From: Nemania diffusa
Taxonomy: Eukaryota; Ascomycota; Sordariomycetes; Xylariales; Xylariaceae
Reading direction: 5' to 3'
Length of the DNA: 64,000 nucleotides
Assembly: GCA_038501195.1 (NCBI GenBank)
Contig: JBBPUQ010000003.1
Span: 1-64,000 of the forward strand
Under the pieces are notes generated by a model. The model saw only the letters and a program-made list of their open reading frames with translations, ran no database searches and had not been told where the DNA came from. A program made the translations under genes and the position numbers. Below are positions 14,261 to 27,180 of this stretch, piece by piece (position 1 is the stretch's first letter; every line of letters starts with the position of its first letter).

Positions 14261-17200
14261 TTTTAATTCTTTTTAAGTTTATTTGATATTTTAGTTATAA
14301 ACTTTTTTTATATATTTTTACTAAATATATATTAAAAGTAGTATTAACAGCTATATTAAACAGTAATAAATACAAAAAAAGTAATATTTTGTTTTAGTTA
14401 GCTAAATATATTATTAACAATAACTTAGCTATATTTAATAATATTTTAACAAATAACAACTTAACAAATAAAACAGCATTTTAAAAAAAATTAATATACT
14501 AAAAAATACTGTTTTAATATTTATTATCAAATTATAACAAGTTTAAACTTTTGTTTTAATTAACCAAAAACTCTTTTTTTATATTACAGATATAACTTTT
14601 AGTTAAAAAAAGTTACAATATTAATAGTTATATTATTTAGCTTTAGTTTTTAAAAGCATTTTTAAAACATATATTTTATTTATTTTATATTTTCTTTTTT
14701 TATACTACACTGTTACAGAATTTACACTATATTTTCTAATCTGCTGTATTTTATATAACATATAATATATAATTTAGTGTTTATAATGCTAGCAGATTTA
14801 ACTATATATATTTGCTTTTTTTAAATATACTGCTTATTTTTAAATAACATACTGCCTATTTGCTTTTTAATATATAGTCTTTATTTGTTAATAATTACAT
14901 ACTATTAGCACTTAAATATTTCTATTTATATATTGTTATAAACTAACATTTTATATTATTTATTTAAATACAAATAAAAACTAATATACTGTAAACTAAA
15001 GTTTGGACTTATATATAAAAGCGCTAGATTTATTTACAATATTATATACTATACAAATATATCGCCAAGTTTTAAAAATATTTAAAACAATTATATAACA
15101 AGTACAAATTATATTACTTTACTGGTCCAATTATTATTTTGTAAAAATATAACATAAAAGATATTACTGCAAATGATATTTTAAAAAAAGCGATTTGTAA
15201 TTTTTACTGCAAATATTTGTTAACTATTAACTTTAATCTATTAAATTTTAAAACAACTTAAATAGATTTTAAGTTTTATAATATATTATATATTGCTAAA
15301 TTTAAAAACTGAGCTAACATTTTAGCTTTATTATTTATGTTGTTTTATAAGTTGAAATATTTAACTTATATAAAGCAAATAATTAATTATATATTCAAAA
15401 AGTTTATAGTATATTTATATTTATAAAACTTGTTTTAAAATATAAGTTTGCTAAATATAATTAAAAAGTTTGCTAAAAAGCTTTTTCTGTTATATTAGTT
15501 GAAAGCTTATAATATTTATAAATAACATTTTTAAATATTAAACAAAAGCTAGTTTCTGTTTAATATGCTATAATTTAAGCTGTTTGTACTAAGCTTTAAT
15601 TTTATATAAACTTTTTATTGTTTTTAAGTTAGCATATCTACTTTTAAGCAGTTTGTAAATATAAAGCATATTTTTTAAACTTTTTAAAACTATAAAAACT
15701 AGCTATATGCTCTGTTATTTTTTGTACTATTGCAAACATCGCTGTTTAACTATAGCTTCTGCTACAAATGCTATATTTTATAGTTATACTTTATAGCTGT
15801 TAACTTTTAATAACTTATATTTATGTAAATATATTAGCCGTTTATTTTAGCAAACTATATAAAGTATAACTTTTGTTTTTTTGTTTTAACTAAAGATTTT
15901 AACACTTTAGTACTAACATATATTATTCGCTTTATTAAATTTATCAAAAAGCTTATTATATTTGCTTTACTTAATATTAATTTATTTATTAACTAATTTT
16001 TAACAAAGTTATATACTAAATATTTATATATTAATTAGTTATTTCTAAATTTATTTTAGCTTATTTATACTAGCAGTATGTTTTTTTAACACTTTTAAAT
16101 ATAAAAACAGAAATTTAATATTTGTTTTTTTAACAAGTAAAAGTAACAATGCTATAAGCTTGAAATCAAAAATATCATATATAAATATAATATAGCATAG
16201 TTGCTAAATAATATGTTTTAATAGCATATACCTCGGTTCAACAACACTATTTTAAATAAAGTATATCTACTGTTTTTAAAATTATTTTATAGCAATAAAT
16301 AGCTGCATTTATAAAATACTATATAGAACGCTGTTAAAACTAATGCTTTATTTAAAACTATATTGCAAATAAATATAGCGCAAATATTAATATATATAAT
16401 ATTGTTTAAACAGTATAACAAAGTGTATAAATTATATAGCAAAATATATAAACTAATACTACAAGCTATTACTTATATATATAATTTCGACTTTTTTAAA
16501 GCTTACAAAAAGTTACTTAAATAACTAAACTTTTTTAATACTGCTATTAAAACTGTTTTATATAAAAGCTTACTAAACTTTAACAGCAGTTACTTTTATG
16601 TTTTTATATTTTTTAACTTATATAAATTCTATATTAAAATATTTTTAATACTAAAAAAAGAAAAAATTATCGCTTTATTTAAAAAAAGCAATATATTATT
16701 TAATAGCAGCATATTATTGCTATTTATTTTAATGCAGCAGCAATAGTTTAAAATAAGTGCAGCTAATAACAAATTTAATAAATATAAATACTGCTTTTAG
16801 TTATTGTATATACAATTAATATTAAGCAGTTAAACTAAAATTGCAGCTTAAAAAGTCAAAACTTTTATTCGTTAATATACCGAAGTTTAAACTGTTTAAA
16901 ATACTGCATTCAACTATTGAAACTTTTACTATATATTATAAAACAACTAAACTAACTACTGTAAAATTTATACTAAAACTTATATTTTTATTACATTTAA
17001 TTTTAAATATATAAAGTTTTTATATTTATAATTGTTAAAATGTAGCAACAATTAACGATTTAACTTTTTTAGCATTTTTTATTACTACTTCAGCTTTTTG
17101 ACCTATTATATAAAAAATTATTCAAATTACAATATATTAATTTTTTTAAACTAAATATTTTTGTTTATAGTAGCTACTTATTTGTTACTAGCTAAAAGCT

Positions 17201-17875
17201 AGTTTAAGCTATAAATGTTTAATATATATTTTACAATATATTAATATTATGCTGCTTAATAAATAATACTATACAAATTTAAAAAGTACGCTAACTTTAC
17301 TGTTTTATTGAAATATTTAATAGTAAAAAGTTGCAATAGCGACTTTTGCACATATTTTAAGCAGCTTTTTACGTTTTTAACAGCTTGCTTTGTTTTATAT
17401 AAAAGTTAATTATATTACTGCTTCAGCATATATTTTTATGCTGTAGAGCTGCTATTTCTGTTTATCGACATATTTATACAGCTTAATTTACTAAATATAA
17501 TTACAAATCAATTAATGTATACTATAAGTACAAACGATAAATATAGCTTTAATATAGTTATAAATTTTGTAAAAAAATAAAAAAAGCTTTTTTTAGAGCT
17601 TACTAAGTAAAAAAAACACGTTAAATAATATAATACAAAAAATAAAAACAGCATTAGTTTTATATCAATTATTAACAATATTAACTATACTAATAATAGC
17701 GACTATATTAATAATGTTAATAACATTAGTAATTATTTACTTTTAAAATAAATAAATCTTTTTAAAACTTATAATAAAAAAAAAATCAAATATAGTTTTA
17801 TTTTTATTTATAATATAGTTTTAATTTAATATAACAGTTGTAATATTTAAATCTTAAAAAAAATTATAAAATATA

Positions 17876-18070
17876 GCTAGCTTTTAAAAACTGACTTTTT
17901 TATGTTAACTAGCTAAATAAGCTTTTAAAAAATAAAATATATAATTAATTTAAATATTTTATTTTTTAAACTAGCTTTAAACAACTGACTTTTTTATTTT
18001 ATTTAGCTATATAAGCTTTTATAAAATAAAATATATAATTAATTTTATATATTCTATTTTTTAAGCCAGC
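17876..18070. repeat. Two tandem hairpin units 3' of a fossil frame
   Basis: Two copies of a roughly 105-bp unit. Each contains AGCTTTTAAAAAATAAAATAT and, after a short A/T spacer, an inverted arm ending TTTTATTTTTTAA. They lie about 100 bp beyond the stop of the minus-strand fossil frame ending at 18,168. Confidence 0.6.
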
Positions 18071-18167
18071 TTTTAAGTAAACATTCAAATCTATAATATT
18101 TAATTGTTTTAATTTTTATTATTATTTAATCTAGCTACAAAAATCTAAATTTAACTAATTTTACAAA

Positions 18168-18420
18168 CTATAATTTTCTTTTTTTTTTGCTTGATGCTTT
18201 TGCAAAAACTGTTTTAAGGATATTGTTTTTAAAAAAGTGCTTCTTTTTAGCACTTCTTTTTAAAACCGGGGCTTTTGTTAAAACAAGTAAAATATTAGCT
18301 AAAAATGCCTGTTTTTAAGCTTTTGGCAAAACGGCTAAAACATCAGTTAAAAGTGCTTGTTTTGTTTAAAAGCTCTTTTTTAAAAAACTTGTTAATATTG
18401 CATAATTTGCAAAATGTTTA
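18168..18420 (-). pseudogene. Fossil reading frame with basic C-terminus
   Basis: On the minus strand about 80 codons read as one protein, interrupted by two in-frame TAA codons and ending in a lysine/arginine tail (S-S-K-K-K-R-K-L) and TAG at 18,168. Codons for leucine, alanine, proline and phenylalanine are ordered as in a real protein, unlike other frames here. The 69-bp tandem repeats at 18,430-18,850 lie directly upstream and may belong to the same gene. I do not recognise the family. The stops fit C>T mutation of glutamine codons. Confidence 0.5.
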
Positions 18421-18429
18421 TTTATTTTT

Positions 18430-18850
18430 ATTTATTATATGCTACTTTTAGTAGTTTAATTATATACTGTTAGCAGCGTAAAATTTTTATTTACTTTTAT
18501 TAGTTATATACTCAGCTTAATAATTTAATTATATATTACTAGTAGTACAAGATTTTTATTTACTTTTATTAGTTGTATGTTTAGCTCAATAATCTGATTA
18601 TATACTGCTAATATAATAAAATTTTTATTTATATTTATAAATCTTATACTTAGCTTAGTAATCTAACTATTTTTCGCTAATACTGTAAAATTTTCGTTAA
18701 TATTTATCAAATCTATGCTTCGTTTAATAATCTAACTATTTTCTACTAATACTGCAGAATATTCGTTAATATTTATCGAATTTATATTTAGCTCAATAAT
18801 TTAGCTATGTTTTTTTAGCAGCATAAGATCTTTTTTAGCATTTTTTTTAG
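18430..18850. repeat. 69-bp tandem repeat, about 6 copies
   Basis: Successive copies aligned on the ATATACTGNT segment start at 18,462, 18,531, 18,600, 18,669, 18,738 and 18,807, a constant 69-bp spacing. Copies are diverged mostly by transitions. The period equals 23 codons, and the array abuts a fossil reading frame on the minus strand. Confidence 0.75.
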
Positions 18851-19901
18851 TATTTTTTTTATTATTTGTTAAATCGTTTACATTATATATCTAAACTTTC
18901 AACTATAGTTTATTATTTGTTAAATTTTCATTTAAGTTAATAATTTAACTTTTAACTTTTTTATAATAGCTGTTATTTTTATATTTAAAGTTTTTCCGTT
19001 TTAAAAATGCTTTATTTTAAACTTTATATTAATTTTTATTATATTTACTTTAGTTTTAGCTTGCTAACTACTTTTTAAATATTTAGCTAAGTATGATTTT
19101 ACTGTTAGTTCAAACTTAAACCGCTAAAAAAAATAGCAGCGATTTAACAAAGTTTAGCTAGTTTGCTAGCTATTTAAATACTTGTTAGCTATATAATTTT
19201 ACATTAGGAACATTAAGCTTTTTATAATTAATATATATTATAAACAACAGTAAGTTAACATTTGACATTTAGTCAAAGTTTTTTTATTTAATAAACCTGT
19301 TATTTAGCGCTATATTAACATATAAAAAATAATCTAGCACAAAATTAGCGCTAACAATTATACGATAGCAGTAACTATTTAAAGAAATATTTCATATAAA
19401 CTAGAAATATAAGTTTATTATTATATTTAAAATGTCTTTTATTTTAATAGCAAATTTTAAGTAGGCAAAAAAAGTATTATAGCTTTGCAACATATTTTTA
19501 TAGTATAACTAAATTATATAGTTACAATTAGCGTTGTTTAAAATATTAGTAGTAATAAAAAAATCTTAATAAATCTTAGAATTTAAAGTTTTACTACTAA
19601 AACCGAGTATAATATAGAATAACAGATTCAAAAAATTTAAAAAACTAAAAAAAACATTATAACAGTATAAAGTTTTCTCTTATAACAGAAATTAGCTAAA
19701 ATAAACAATATTTACAATAATAATTTTAGTAGTAATATAAAGTTGACTAAAATTTAACATATATATATCGATGTTTTTTTAACAAATATTAAAATAAATA
19801 TTATAAACAAGTAGGCTAGCTATGCTAAAAATATAAGCTACGCACTTTATAAGTAAAAGTTAGCGCACTATAAACAAAAGAAAAAAACAAAAAAAAAAAA
19901 A

Positions 19902-20048
19902 AGCTAAAAAACAGAATATCTACAACTAGTAAATATTCTATTTCTTAAGAGCTAAAAAAAGAAATATTAACAACTTGTAAATATTTCGCTTTTTAAGAGC
20001 TAAAAAACAGAATATCTATAACCTGCAAATATTCTATTTTTTAAAAGC
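19902..20048. repeat. Three tandem hairpins, AAAAAACAGAATAT family
   Basis: Three successive units of about 50 bp. Each begins AGCTAAAAAACAGAATAT (the middle unit is diverged) and ends in the inverse arm ATATTCTATTTCTTAAGAGC or similar, with a loop of about 12-16 bp. They lie about 180 bp beyond the end of the fossil frame at 20,225. Confidence 0.7.
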
Positions 20049-20224
20049 TAGAGCTACATATAAAATGTTACTTACTATTAAACAAAAAAAGAAAGTATTA
20101 CTACAATATAATATATAACTTTTTTTTTTAGCCCGTTGTTAATAAGCAAAGTATATAAAAGCTTGTTTAATGTAGCAAATTAACTAAATAAAAAATATAA
20201 ATAGTTATAGCGGAAAATTAGCAA

Positions 20225-20902
20225 TTAAATGTATTTGTTAATGTAGAAAATATTAAAAAAAAATGAAACGTTAACATTATTACATTTATAAAACGGTTTT
20301 TTAGCTGCTATAGCTTTAATAAATAAATTTTTAAACTTAATAATTTTACTATTAAATTTTTACAGCTTTAACAATTTAAACAGCTTAATATTTACACTTG
20401 TAGCAAATATAATTTATACTGTAATATAGTTGCAAAAAAGTAATATTTTACTGCTTATACTAGTTGCTACATTGAAATATTTCTATAAAATATTATTTAA
20501 TTATTACAAATATTTATATAAATTAATTTTGCTAAACTTAAAATTTAAGCAACATATAACAAAAGATACAATTTATATTTTTTTAAAATAACATACTACA
20601 TTTGCGAAATTTAGTACTTAAGTTTTATTTATAGCAGTATTATTTACTTTTAGTTTAAAGTTTTTTTTTAAATTGATATTAGTCCAATTTATAAGTATTA
20701 GTTTAAAATTAGCAACTTTTTTATTTATTAAATCTAATATTTGCTAAATAATATTGTTTAGTAGCGATATTACAGTTGGGCTTAAAACATATAACATAAA
20801 ATCTATTGCTTTTGCAAACTTTTTGCAAAAGTCGAGGTTTTTCTTGTGCTTTTTATACGCCGATTTGTAGTTTTCGACAGTTATACCGAAAGACTTAAAC
20901 AT
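20225..20902 (-). pseudogene. Fossil ORF starting with ATG, unknown family
   Basis: On the minus strand an ATG at 20,902 opens about 226 codons in a single frame, closed near 20,225. The first 50 codons have no stop and mix residues like a genuine soluble protein (M-F-K-S-F-G-I-T-V-E at the start). The rest carries roughly ten TAA or TAG codons and is very rich in lysine, asparagine and isoleucine. That is what G>A and C>T mutation of glutamate, aspartate and glutamine codons would give. No family recognised. A hairpin cluster follows at 19.9-20.05 kb. Confidence 0.5.
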
Positions 20903-21483
20903 ATTTATAACTATTTATATTTATAACAAAGCTAAGTTTTATATATTTTAAATCTTTTGATATATTTTTATATTTAATAAAGTTAATTTATACTTTAGCT
21001 TTATATTAATAGCTTTTTAAAACAAAAAGTTTATTTTAAAAAAAGTATACTTTATATTAATAGCTTAAAAACAAGTGAATATTAAATAAGTATATAATAC
21101 TTAGCTTTAGTTCTTTATCAAATGTTCAAAAATAAAAACTAAATTATAAAGTAACATTTTACAAACTATTTTATTAAATCGCTAAAAGTCTGCTTTTATA
21201 AATATATAAAGTACTGCAATTAATATTATTATATATTAAGAAGTTAAATCTTTAATATCGACAAAAATAATACTTGCTTTTAATTTTTAAACAAACGTAT
21301 TATTTTCGATATTTGTAAAAAATATAATAGTTGCAAAAACTGTTTTAACTTAAAAAATATAAATAGGCTATTTTTTAGCTCTAGTAGATTTTGCTAAAGC
21401 TTTATTGCAAAAAAATCTATATGCTAGCTTTAAAAAATTAGCAGCTACTAATATATTAACAAAACATCTAATTATAAATAAAG

Positions 21484-21530
21484 CTTTAAAAAATAAAATA
21501 TTTACTAGCTTAAATATTTTGTTTTTTAAA
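21484..21530. repeat. Hairpin, AAAAAATAAAATAT family
   Basis: Arms TTTAAAAAATAAAATATTT and AAATATTTTGTTTTTTAAA are inverted complements with one mismatch, and the loop is about 9 bp (ACTAGCTTA). It sits about 28 bp beyond a likely stop (TAA at 21,558-21,560) of the fossil frame above it on the minus strand. Confidence 0.65.
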
Positions 21531-21557
21531 AATATTATGCTTGTTTTCTAGCTTAAA

Positions 21558-21815
21558 TTACTTATTATTTATGCAAAAATAATATTTATAATGTTCTGCA
21601 GTAGCAAAATATATATATACTGCTTTAATATTTAAATTGCTTTTTTAATTAATTAAAAAGTAAAAAACGCTAAAAATATAAGCAGTTTTTTTCGCAGAGC
21701 CCACCTCGTCGTTATTGTTTTTATTAATATAATCTAATAGCGCTTTATAAACAATTACTTTTCTAAGTTTATAAAACTAATCAGAAATATTAAAACTTCC
21801 TTTTTTAATAATATT
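21558..21815 (-). pseudogene. Fossil reading frame, unknown family
   Basis: About 85 minus-strand codons read with two internal TAA codons and end at TAA 21,558-21,560. The middle part includes an acidic and polar stretch (N-N-N-D-E-V-G-S-A-K-K-T-A), unlike random A/T sequence, and later Y-F-A-T-A-E-H-Y. No family recognised. The other two frames over the same bases have far more stops. Confidence 0.45.
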
Positions 21816-22074
21816 ACAAAAGTTCTATTTGTTATAGTTATTTTGTTTATTTAAATAATGTTGTATTTTTTAAACAACAGGATTTTAGCGTTTTTTACTG
21901 TACTTTTTTTTGGGGGTCTTTTTACTTATAATAAATAATATATTAATAAATATATAGAAAACTTGTATAACTAAAACAAAAAAATAGAGCTTAAAAACAA
22001 AATATCTAGAAAAAAAGCATTAGAGCAAAAAAGCTGAAATAAGTAGCAAAAAGTACAGCTTTTAAAAAAAGATT

Positions 22075-22290
22075 AAAAAAAAAATAAAGGAAGTAATTGT
22101 ACAAAAATTGTAGAAAAAATAAAAGAAATAATTATACAAAAGTTGTAAAAAAAATAGAAAAAGCAGCTATAAAAAAGTTGTAAAAAAAATAAAAGAAGTA
22201 GTTATAAAAAAGTTGTAAAAAAAGTAAAAGAAATAGTTGTAAAAAAGTAATAAAAAAGATAAAAAAAAAAGTTGTAAAAAAAGCTAAAAA
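22075..22290. repeat. Degenerate ~40-bp tandem repeat
   Basis: Five or six loose copies of a unit around AAAGTTGTAAAAAAAATAAAAGAAGTAGTTATAAA. Spacing varies, so slippage is likely. It lies inside a wide hairpin whose possible arms are near 21,993 (TTAAAAACAAAATAT) and 22,301 (ATATTCTGTTTTTTAA). Confidence 0.5.
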
Positions 22291-22437
22291 AGTAATACAT
22301 ATATTCTGTTTTTTAAGTAAATAGTAAAAAATATATTTATATATATAAAAAAAAGTATAAACTGTAGTATATTTAAAATATAACTTATATTAGCTTAATA
22401 TTTTAAAAATTAGTTGTAATTTCTAAAATACTATATT

Positions 22438-22650
22438 TTAATACAACTTTGCTAAAATATTAGTATTACTAGCTACTATTAACGAGTCTGCTATAACTTT
22501 ATTTGCATTTTTTGTTTTAGTTTTTTTAGCTGTAGGCTTTTTTGCAATATTTTCTTTTTGTTTACAAAGTACTTTAATAAAAGATGCAATAAAATTTATT
22601 ATAAAAATGTCCTTTTATATAAAAGATATGTTTTTTTTTTTTTGTATTGC
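22438..22650 (-). pseudogene. Fossil C-terminal frame, lysine-rich then hydrophobic
   Basis: The minus strand reads about 65 codons ending in a TAA at 22,438-22,440, with a basic segment (A-K-K-P-T-A-K-K-T-K-T-K) followed by V-I-A-D-S-L-I-V-A-S-N-T. It is in a different frame from the fossil at 22,681-23,112 just upstream and could be its continuation after a frameshift or an intron. A hairpin-family arm (ATATTCTGTTTTTT) lies about 125 bp beyond the stop. Confidence 0.4.
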
Positions 22651-22680
22651 TTTAATTTTAAGTTTAAATATATTAACAAG

Positions 22681-23112
22681 TTAGCTAAAATCGTAAAAAA
22701 ACAAAACTATTAATATATTGCTTATAGTAGTTATATTTTGTGTACTAACAGTTAGTTTTAAGCTTAATGTTAAATCGGAGCATTTTGTTAAAATATTAAT
22801 GTTTATAAAATCAGCATTTAAATTAAAAGCTAAAATATTTTTATTAAAATGTTTTAGCAAAATTTTTAGCTCTATAAAAGATATGTTTGCTTTAAATATT
22901 ACTTTACTACTATTTTTATCTTTTTTATTTAATGCTTCAAATAAAAATATAAATATAGCAGTAATTTTGTCTATTTTTTTTTTTGATTGCTTTTTTTCCA
23001 CTTCGTTAGTTCTATTAACTTTAGCTATCTTAATATTTACTAAAAGTATTGTATTAAAAACTAATATAAACAGAGCTATATTTAAAAAATTGTTATCGGT
23101 TGCAAAAGCTTG
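22681..23112 (-). pseudogene. Fossil reading frame, 140+ codons without a stop
   Basis: The longest uninterrupted minus-strand frame in this block: about 143 codons from 23,112 to TAA at 22,681. It is lysine-, asparagine- and isoleucine-rich with a charged centre (E-K-K-Q-S-K-K-K-I-D-K) and D-L-T-L-S-L-K-L-T-V-S-T-Q near the end. The first ATG-type start of any kind is internal, so the true start is unknown. The overlapping plus-strand frame at 22,718-23,113 looks like its shadow. No family recognised. Confidence 0.45.
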
Positions 23113-24089
23113 ATAGTTTTAAGCGCTGTTTGTTTTATAGTCTGCTGTTTTACTTTCAAGTAGTAAATTCGATAGCTTTTTAAAAGCTATATTTGTTATT
23201 TACTAAAGTATAGCGTATAACTAAAAAACTAATGTTTGTAACTAAACTAAATGCTTATATATAAAATATAACTTAAAAGAAAATCTATTTTAAGTTTAAT
23301 TAGTTTATAATATGTTGTATAATTTGAAATGCTAAATTGTTATAATAATAAATACGTTAAAAAAGCAAACAAGCTTTTAAGCGATAATACTTACTGCTTT
23401 AAAGCTATACAAAAATACTAGCATAAAAAAAACTAGTAGTAAATATAAATTAATATAAATAATATAAATATAAAATAAAATCTAAAGTTGCAATTTTAAT
23501 AATAGAATATTATATAATACTGCAAATAATAAACTAATAAAAATGAAATAAAAAAAAAATAAAGCAAATATAAGCTTTATTTATATATTAATTCTAATAA
23601 TCCTATTTTATATAGGTTTAAAATCAAATGTTTATTTAAAAACAAAATTAAAATTGTTTTTTTAATAAAAGATATTTTAAATATATTAGTTTAAAAAAAA
23701 ACTAAAAAAAAAATTGAAATAAGTACTAAAATAATTAGCTTAAAAAACTAGTGAAATAAATACTAGCTAAGCAAAAAAACTATAATATTTAACAAATACG
23801 CATTTTTTTGCAATGTAGCTATATGCGATGTCTGAAATATTTGAAATATTTCAAACGATTGATCTAAAAAAAGATCTAAAAAAAATGTTACAACAAAAAG
23901 TCTATTTCTAAAAAGTATATTATATAAAATATAACAATTTATTAGTACTATATTATTTTTTAGCTTTAATAAATATATAGTATATATTAAAGCATTTAAA
24001 ATTGAAAAAATTATTAAAATTAAGCAAAAGTTTGATATATTAGCTTAATTTTTTCTGTTAACATTAAAAAATATAATGCAGTTTATCAA

Positions 24090-24625
24090 AATATTTTTTT
24101 ATAATAAAAAAAATAAGTTTTTAATAAAAAAGTATAAATTTCTAGCAGATAGCAATAGTAAAATATTTAGAAACTATATTTTAAACCGCTTTAACTAGCT
24201 ATATATTAAAACTTGCTTTTTTTTCATTTTTTAAAAAAGTATAATTGTATAGCCAAATTTAAATAAGTCTTTATAACGAAAAAAATAAATCTTTAGTAAA
24301 AAAATATAAATTTTTAGCAAATAGCAATAGTAGAATATTTAAAAGCTATATTTTAAACCGCTTTAACTAGCTATATACTAAAACTTGCTTTTTTTTTATT
24401 TTTTAAAAAAGTATAATTGTATAACTAAATCTAAATAAGTTTTTATAACGAAAAAAATAAATTTTTAATAAAAAAGTATAAATTTTTAGCAGATAGCAAT
24501 AGTAAAATGCTTAAAAGTTATATTTTAAACTGCTTTAACTAGCTATATACTAAAACTTGTTCTTTTTTTATTCTTTAAAAAAGTATAATTATATAATTAA
24601 ATCCAAATAAGTTTTTATACTAAAA
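24090..24625. repeat. ~172-bp tandem repeat, 3 copies
   Basis: Three head-to-tail copies containing TTTTTAGCAGATAGCAATAG, starting at the AGCA motif at 24,144, 24,315 and 24,488 (spacing 171 and 173). Copies differ mainly by C/T and G/A. The content includes TTTAAACCGCTTTAACTAGC. No coding meaning seen. Confidence 0.75.
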
Positions 24626-24959
24626 TTTAGCTTTTATACACTAATTAAATCTTTATAAACTTATAAATGTTTTATTAAATAAATAAAAATTATTATAAAA
24701 AAACAAGTTGCTGTATATTTTATAAAGTCGTTTTTTTCTATTTAAATATTATTAGCAGTTAATATATTGTATACTTTAAACATATTTATATATTTTTCAA
24801 TATATATAATTAAAGCTTAGTTATATTGAAAATATAACAATATATTATATAATTATTTAAATTTATTTTTTATTAAAAACTAAAAACTACTTTAGCTAAA
24901 ATAACGCTATTTTTTGTTTAACTTTTATTAAACTTTCATTTGTAAACAAAGTAAGTTAT

Positions 24960-25545
24960 TTAAGCTTTTGCTTTTTCTTTTTTTTTTTTAGCTGCAGCTG
25001 CTTGTTTAGCTTCTTTTTCGGCCTTTTTAGCGGCTTTTTTTTCTACTTTTGCTTCCGCTTTCTTTTTAGCTTTTTTTGCTTTTACTTTAGCTTTCTTTTT
25101 AGCTTTTTCGATTTTAGCGTTTACTTTTTTTTGTGCTAACTTTGCTTTTTCGATTCTTTTTTCTTTAAAGTTTACATTTTTTTCAAATTTAGCTTTCGCT
25201 TTTTAAATAATAATAAAAACTTTCTGTAGTGCTTTTTCGAACTTATAATCGCTTAAGTTTTACTTAAAACAATCTGCTAAAAAAGCTAGCTTTAAAATTA
25301 TAGTAAGCAACGTAAAATTAAAGTTGTCGGAATTAATAACAAGTTATATAGCGCCCGCAATAAAGTCGAGTCTACTGCGATTACTTAAATAGTAGCAATC
25401 TACTAGATTATTAAATGCAAAACAAGCTATAAAAAACAATATATCAGCAATTTTAACTATATACTTTTTACTAATAAAAACTAAAAAGGCGAAAACTTTT
25501 AAAATGTAGTAAATAGTAAGCTAGTTATAAAAGCAACAAATAATT
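24960..25545 (-). pseudogene. Fossil gene with Lys/Ala/Glu-rich C-terminus
   Basis: On the minus strand one frame can be followed for about 195 codons to TAA at 24,960-24,962. The upstream half reads like a folded protein (for example S-N-R-S-R-L-D-F-I-A-G-A-I and I-A-C-F-A-F-N-N-L-V-D-C). It carries three or four TAA/TAG stops. The last 65-70 codons have none and form a highly charged K/A/E helix (K-K-A-K-K-K-A-E-A-K-V-E-K-K-A-A-K-K), as in coiled coils or nuclear-localised tails. Lysine is likely inflated by G>A mutation of glutamate codons. Could be a host gene or the cargo of an element; family unknown. Confidence 0.5.
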
Positions 25546-26037
25546 TCATATATAATTAAAATATTTATTTTTTTGCAAATCTTTTTGTTAATTTTGCTTT
25601 TTATAGCAAATTAACAAAAAAACTTTTATTATATAATCATTTTGTACTATTTAAATATAGTTTTAAATATAATAATAATTATTTAGTTTATAAAATATTT
25701 CTGTTTAATTTTAACAAATTTACTTAAAATCTAGTTTAAATTGTTTACATTTTATAAAATTAAAAAAACAAAGCTGCAGCAACAATAAAAATATAAATCA
25801 ATGCTTATTTTTATAATATATATGCTACAAATTAAAACATTTACAGTTGATATAAAATCGTTAAATGTAAATACAATATTAGCTCGTTTTTTAGTTATAT
25901 AGTAAAATGTAATTGTAAAAATATTTAAATCAAATAAATTAAATAAAATATATAATTCTTTGTTGTTAAGTAGTTAATATTATTAAATAAATAAAGTAGC
26001 TTATGTAATAAATATTAAAACTAAATAAAACTTTTAT

Positions 26038-26232
26038 TAAAAAATAAAATATATAGCTAAGTAACATATTTTGTTTTTTAGCTTTATAGCTATAATACAC
26101 TTGCTTACTTAGTTTAAAAACAAAATATTTAAACACGCTGGATATTTTATTTTTTAGTTATACAACTATAGTATACTTATTTTTCTAGTTAAAAAACAAA
26201 ATATTTGAACATATTAAATATTTTATTTTTAA
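26038..26232. repeat. Three hairpins, AAAAAACAAAATAT family
   Basis: Hairpins at 26,038-26,083, 26,112-26,157 and 26,188-26,232. Each has an arm like TTAAAAACAAAATATTT, a short loop, and the inverse arm ATATTTTATTTTTTAG or similar. They follow a minus-strand stretch (about 26,250-26,700) that also reads as protein-like, including alternating I-T-E-A-A-K-I-A-E-V-A-K. Confidence 0.65.
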
Positions 26233-27180
26233 TCTTTTTTTTAATATATTATAGCAGAATAAAATATAACAAAAAACAACTTATTGCTGTAACTATAATA
26301 AATCTATTATAACAATTATTTAAAGCAATAGATCTTTTTTATTTTTAAGCTTATATATATAGTTAAAAATTTAAGTAACAAAATAAGCTATAAGCAAGCT
26401 TTGTTCAACTATATATTAAAATTAACTAATATAGTTAATAGAAAAAATAACACAGTAATTTTTTTTTGTTTTTTTGAAAATATAGTTAGTACTACTGTTA
26501 TTAATATTTATAATTAGTTTGTAGATTTTTTAAACATTTATTGCAACAGAAAGTAGTATTAGTTGCTTTTTTTTATTAAAATTGCTATTTTTGTTAAATA
26601 TATTATTTTTGCTACTTCTGCTATTTTTGCTGCTTCTGTTATTTTTGCTGTTTTTGTTATTTCAGCTGTTGTTGTTTTTGTTATAACTGCTATTTTGTAA
26701 AAAGGCTTTATATTTTTGTTTCTTTTTTTTTTTTAAATATAAAGCCTAGTCGTTTTTAAAGCGCAATGTTTTTTCGTTATTTAGATTTAAAGCTAAAATA
26801 TCAAGCTTTTTTTAAACTTCGGAATTAAATATAGTAAAATCTTTTTTATTCTAAATATAGTTTTGTTTTTTTTTTTCTATAGATTTTTTATTTATAAAAT
26901 CTTCAAATATTATATATAAACATTTTTAGTAATATTTAAACTAAAAATTATATATATTTTATCTAATAATATTTAAAGCAACTTATACTGTAATAAATTT
27001 TGTGCTAAAAATATTATTACTAAAAAAAATCTAATTCCTGTTAAAATTTACAATTTTTGTGCTTATGTTTTAATGCAAAAAAACTTGTTAATAAATAGCA
27101 CTTATTATAATGCAGTAGAAATTAAAGCTTTAGTTATGCTGTTTTATAGTTACTTGAAAAAACATAAGCAAAAATATCTA

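Noticed and set aside
22718..23113. 131-codon plus-strand frame
   Set aside because: It is the exact shadow of the better-supported minus-strand fossil frame; its L/F/I/K content is what reverse-complement A/T sequence gives.
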